Source of the DNA: UBA4408 sp002389785
Lineage (GTDB): Bacteria; Bacteroidota; Bacteroidia; UBA4408
DNA: 64,000 nucleotides
Direction: 5' to 3'
Assembly (NCBI GenBank): GCA_035438985.1
Contig: DAORJK010000006.1
Span: 62,001 to 126,000, forward strand
The position numbers and the translations under genes were made by a program. Under the pieces are notes generated by a model. The model was not told where the DNA came from. It made no database searches and saw only the letters and a program-made list of their open reading frames with translations. This document shows, one piece after another, positions 61,607 to 64,000 of the stretch (positions within the stretch are counted from its first letter, which is position 1; every line of letters begins with the position of its first letter).

Positions 61607-63001
61607 ATGAAAATCAGAATCGAAAAAGACACCATGGGAGCTGTTGAAGTTCCGGCAGATAAATACTGGGGCGCACAAACTGAACGCTCACGAAACAATT
61701 TTAAAATTGGTCCGGAAGCAAGCATGCCCAAAGAAATCATTTACGCATTTGCTTACCTAAAAAAAGCAGCCGCTCACGCCAATTGCGATTTAAAAGTATT
61801 GAGCAGCGAAAAACGCGATTTAATTTCAAAAGTATGTGATGAAATTTTAACTAAAAGTCTTGACGATCAGTTTCCTTTAGTTATTTGGCAAACCGGAAGC
61901 GGTACCCAAAGTAACATGAACGTAAACGAAGTGGTTGCCTACAGAGCACACGTGCTATCCGGTGGTAAACTTGACGACGAAAAAAAGATTCTTCATCCCA
62001 ACGATGATGTAAATAAATCACAGTCGAGCAACGATACTTATCCTACTGCCATGCACATTGCTGCCTATAAACAAGCAATAGATTGTACATTGCCGGGCAT
62101 GAAAAAATTGAGAGATACCTTAAAAAGCAAATCTGATTCCTTTCAATCAATTGTAAAAACCGGGCGTACACATTTTATGGATGCTACTCCTTTAACACTT
62201 GGGCAAGAGTTTAGTGGCTATGTGCAACAACTTGACAACAGCATGCGCGCCATTAAAAATGCGCTCGAAATGGTTGCTGAATTGGCACTTGGTGGAACTG
62301 CGGTTGGTACCGGATTAAATACTCCCAAAGGCTACGATGTACTGGTGGCAAAAAAAATTGCTGAGTTTACCGGTTTACCCTTTGTAACCGCCCCCAATAA
62401 ATTTGAAGCTTTGGCTGCCCATGATGCCATGGTTGAATTGTCGGGTGCATACAAACGTGCGGCAGTTGCTTTGATGAAAATTGCCAATGATGTGCGCATA
62501 TTATCTTCCGGTCCTCGCTGTGGAATTGGAGAAATTATCATTCCTGATAACGAACCCGGATCTTCTATCATGCCGGGAAAAGTTAATCCTACTCAACCGG
62601 AAGCTCTTACCATGGTTTGTGCACAAGTAATGGGAAATGATGTTGCTGTTGGAATTGGAGGAAGTAACGGGCATTTTGAATTGAATGTATTTAAACCGCT
62701 CATCGCAGCAAATGTGCTGCAATCGGGCCGATTAATTGGCGATGCTTGTGTTTCGTTTGAAGAAAAATGTGCACGCGGAATTGAACCCAATTTAGACGCA
62801 ATTCAACACAACCTCGAAAATTCATTGATGTTGGTTACAGCGTTAAATCCTCATATAGGCTACGAAAATGCTGCTAAAATTGCTAAAAAAGCACACAAGG
62901 AAAATACCACCTTACGCAAAGCTGCAATCGAATTAGGCTTGCTTACCGATCAGCAATTTACCGATTGGGTTAAACCCGAAGACATGTGTGGTACACTTTA
63001 G
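61607..63001 (+). CDS. fumC: Class II fumarate hydratase
   Basis: The 464-residue enzyme of the citric acid cycle interconverts fumarate and malate without an iron-sulfur cluster. The superfamily signature loop GSSIMPGKVNPTQPEA with the catalytic Ser is present. So are KTGRTHFMDATPLTLGQEFSGY and the N-terminal GTQSNMNVNEV region. Length is normal. The following gene starts inside its last codons (14-bp overlap), so the two are translationally coupled. Confidence 0.98.
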   Translation: MKIRIEKDTMGAVEVPADKYWGAQTERSRNNFKIGPEASMPKEIIYAFAYLKKAAAHANCDLKVLSSEKRDLISKVCDEILTKSLDDQFPLVIWQTGSGTQSNMNVNEVVAYRAHVLSGGKLDDEKKILHPNDDVNKSQSSNDTYPTAMHIAAYKQAIDCTLPGMKKLRDTLKSKSDSFQSIVKTGRTHFMDATPLTLGQEFSGYVQQLDNSMRAIKNALEMVAELALGGTAVGTGLNTPKGYDVLVAKKIAEFTGLPFVTAPNKFEALAAHDAMVELSGAYKRAAVALMKIANDVRILSSGPRCGIGEIIIPDNEPGSSIMPGKVNPTQPEALTMVCAQVMGNDVAVGIGGSNGHFELNVFKPLIAANVLQSGRLIGDACVSFEEKCARGIEPNLDAIQHNLENSLMLVTALNPHIGYENAAKIAKKAHKENTTLRKAAIELGLLTDQQFTDWVKPEDMCGTL

Positions 63002-63587
63002 TCGTTTTCAATTGAAACATAGACTCCTTCTTTTGCTAGTAATTTCTTGTGTATATCTTAGGGGATATGCACAAGAAAACAATGCAAAAAACCCAAAAGA
63101 AGAAATCACCATTAAAAAAGACCGATTTCTAAAAAAAACAAATTGGATAACCTTGGGGTGGGGATATGCTCAAAAATTAAACTCTTTTGAAGCCTGTTTT
63201 CCGGGCTCCTTAAATGCATACTTTCATGTAAAACAAGTGTATTTTAACGCAGGTATAATGCGCAGTAAACTAGATGTTTTGGTAGCAAAATACAGTGGAG
63301 ATTTTTTGACAGATATTCACGGTACAGTAGGTTTTAGAACCGAAACCCGTAAAAACAATTTTTCCTACTTTGCCGGTCCTAGTTACGTGCATGGTTTACT
63401 CGATTCCTCTACCACTTATAAAGGTATTGGAGCTTATGCAGAAATTCAATATATCCAAAAAATCTATTACGATATAGGTATTGGCTCTTCAGTATTTATA
63501 AATTACAACCGATTTTTTCCGGTACTTGGAATCAGACTTGACATTTATTTCAGTAATGCTTTTAGGGGTAGGAAAACTGATGAATAG
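62988..63587 (+). CDS. Exported protein of unknown function, possible outer-membrane beta-sheet protein
   Basis: No family is recognised. The 199-residue protein has a basic N-terminus and a hydrophobic core (LLLLLVISCVYL) ending near GYAQ, which looks like a signal peptide. The mature part is rich in alternating aromatic strands with G-x-G turns (LGWGYAQ, FAGPSYVHGL, YYDIGIGSSVFINYNRFFPVLGIRLDIYF), as in small outer-membrane barrels. The start is GTG inside fumC; no ATG gives a signal peptide. It is weakly supported beyond being a real exported gene. Confidence 0.65.
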   Translation: MVHFSRFQLKHRLLLLLVISCVYLRGYAQENNAKNPKEEITIKKDRFLKKTNWITLGWGYAQKLNSFEACFPGSLNAYFHVKQVYFNAGIMRSKLDVLVAKYSGDFLTDIHGTVGFRTETRKNNFSYFAGPSYVHGLLDSSTTYKGIGAYAEIQYIQKIYYDIGIGSSVFINYNRFFPVLGIRLDIYFSNAFRGRKTDE

Positions 63588-63757
63588 TACTAGAATTAGC
63601 TGAAACCAACAAACCGGCTACCTCTCTGTAAATAGCTCATTCATAGCATTAATGTAGCTTACAGAGCATCAGTGGACGAAAACCATCCTTGAATTTTTTT
63701 TAAATCACGCTCTGCAAATCTTAACAAATCTGCAAAAATAAAACGCCAAATTGTTTG

Positions 63758-63765
63758 TAAATTTG
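63758..63765 (+). promoter_or_regulatory. Putative -7 box (TAAATTTG) of the MORN-type gene
   Basis: This exact TAnnTTTG match ends 6 nt before the ATG at 63772, so the transcript would have almost no leader. No TTG lies at the -33 distance. Confidence 0.35.
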
Positions 63766-63771
63766 CAGCTT

Positions 63772-64000
63772 ATGAAAAACTACCTTTACCTCCTTCTGTG
63801 CTTGTTGCTTGGAAGCAGTTTTACCGGCTTTGCTCAAAATAAAAAAGATGCCAAAGGATTGAAGCAAGGAGCCTGGGTGAAAATTGATCCTGCTAAAAAA
63901 AATAAACTCTATGAAGGGTCGTTTGTGGATGATAAACCGAACGGATTGTTTAAGTATTATTTTACATCCGGAAAAATTAAAGCCATTACCACCTATAGCG
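63772..64000 (+). CDS. MORN-repeat / YwqK-type exported protein (partial, runs off the window)
   Basis: The frame opens at ATG 63772 and continues past the right edge. Seventy-six residues are visible: a signal peptide (about 1-23, ending GFAQ), then DAKGLKQGAWVK and YEGSFVDDKPNGLFKYYFTSGKIKAITTY. The G-x-W, Y-E-G and P-x-G-x-x-x-Y-Y spacing is that of MORN-like repeats in YwqK-family proteins, common in Bacteroidota envelopes. The role is unknown. Confidence 0.75.
   Translation, partial: MKNYLYLLLCLLLGSSFTGFAQNKKDAKGLKQGAWVKIDPAKKNKLYEGSFVDDKPNGLFKYYFTSGKIKAITTYS

Overview
The window is a 64 kb piece of a Bacteroidota chromosome. It is AT-rich, and its intergenic regions carry TAnnTTTG-type -7 promoter boxes rather than E. 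coli-like promoters. It encodes the type IX secretion (T9SS) outer-membrane translocon protein SprA, a cargo protein with a gliding-motility-associated C-terminal (type B sorting) domain, and PD40/OmpA/SPOR envelope proteins. The gene order malic enzyme-ruvA-sprA-gcvH-vanZ-like is familiar from that phylum. Gene content does not place the organism below phylum or class. No rRNA, tRNA, CRISPR array, prophage or insertion sequence was seen, and coding density is high.

Layout. 0-6 kb: the end of a SpoIIE-type phosphatase, then housekeeping genes (aroQ, a XerC/D recombinase, a hotdog thioesterase, a split 5'-nucleotidase, dnaA, a low-molecular-weight tyrosine phosphatase). 6-14 kb: a partial exopolysaccharide locus (asnB, a GT4 glycosyltransferase, a Wza-like exporter, a Wzc-like tyrosine kinase with a Gly-Tyr tail, rfbC, a WecA/MraY-type transferase). 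14-19 kb: a lytic transglycosylase, uvrA and a LOG-family gene. 19-27 kb: an envelope locus with two SPOR-like-domain proteins, a LytTR response regulator and a TPR-PD40-PKD-OmpA protein. 26.8-30.5 kb: a SiaC - hybrid histidine kinase - SiaB - SiaC cluster. 30.5-34 kb: prfB with its programmed frameshift, and the T9SS cargo. 34-45.6 kb (minus strand): maeB-ruvA-sprA-gcvH-vanZ-recX. 46-51 kb: a four-gene operon of a YaiO-type TPR/beta-barrel protein, a CotH-type kinase, a HEAT-repeat membrane protein and a GT2 synthase. 51-59 kb (minus strand): an epimerase and a giant 2261-residue TPR-PD40-coil-SPOR protein. 59-64 kb: DUF2200 and DUF1801 proteins, an M19 dipeptidase, fumC, a small envelope protein and the start of a MORN-type protein.

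Three parts stand out. First, the SiaB/SiaC switch components are wrapped around a hybrid histidine kinase, with two SiaC copies that both keep a hydroxyl residue at the known phosphosite position (Thr68 and Ser68), and no diguanylate cyclase is visible. Second, the YaiO-CotH-HEAT-GT2 operon has the parts expected of a synthase-dependent polymer export system plus a kinase-fold protein. Third, a lineage-style SPOR-like repeat occurs seven times in three proteins. One of these looks like a T9SS PorE-type protein whose OmpA peptidoglycan anchor has been replaced by a long coil and three SPOR-like domains.

All functional statements come from reading the sequence and recognising families by eye. 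No database search was run, so residue positions for large proteins are approximate.
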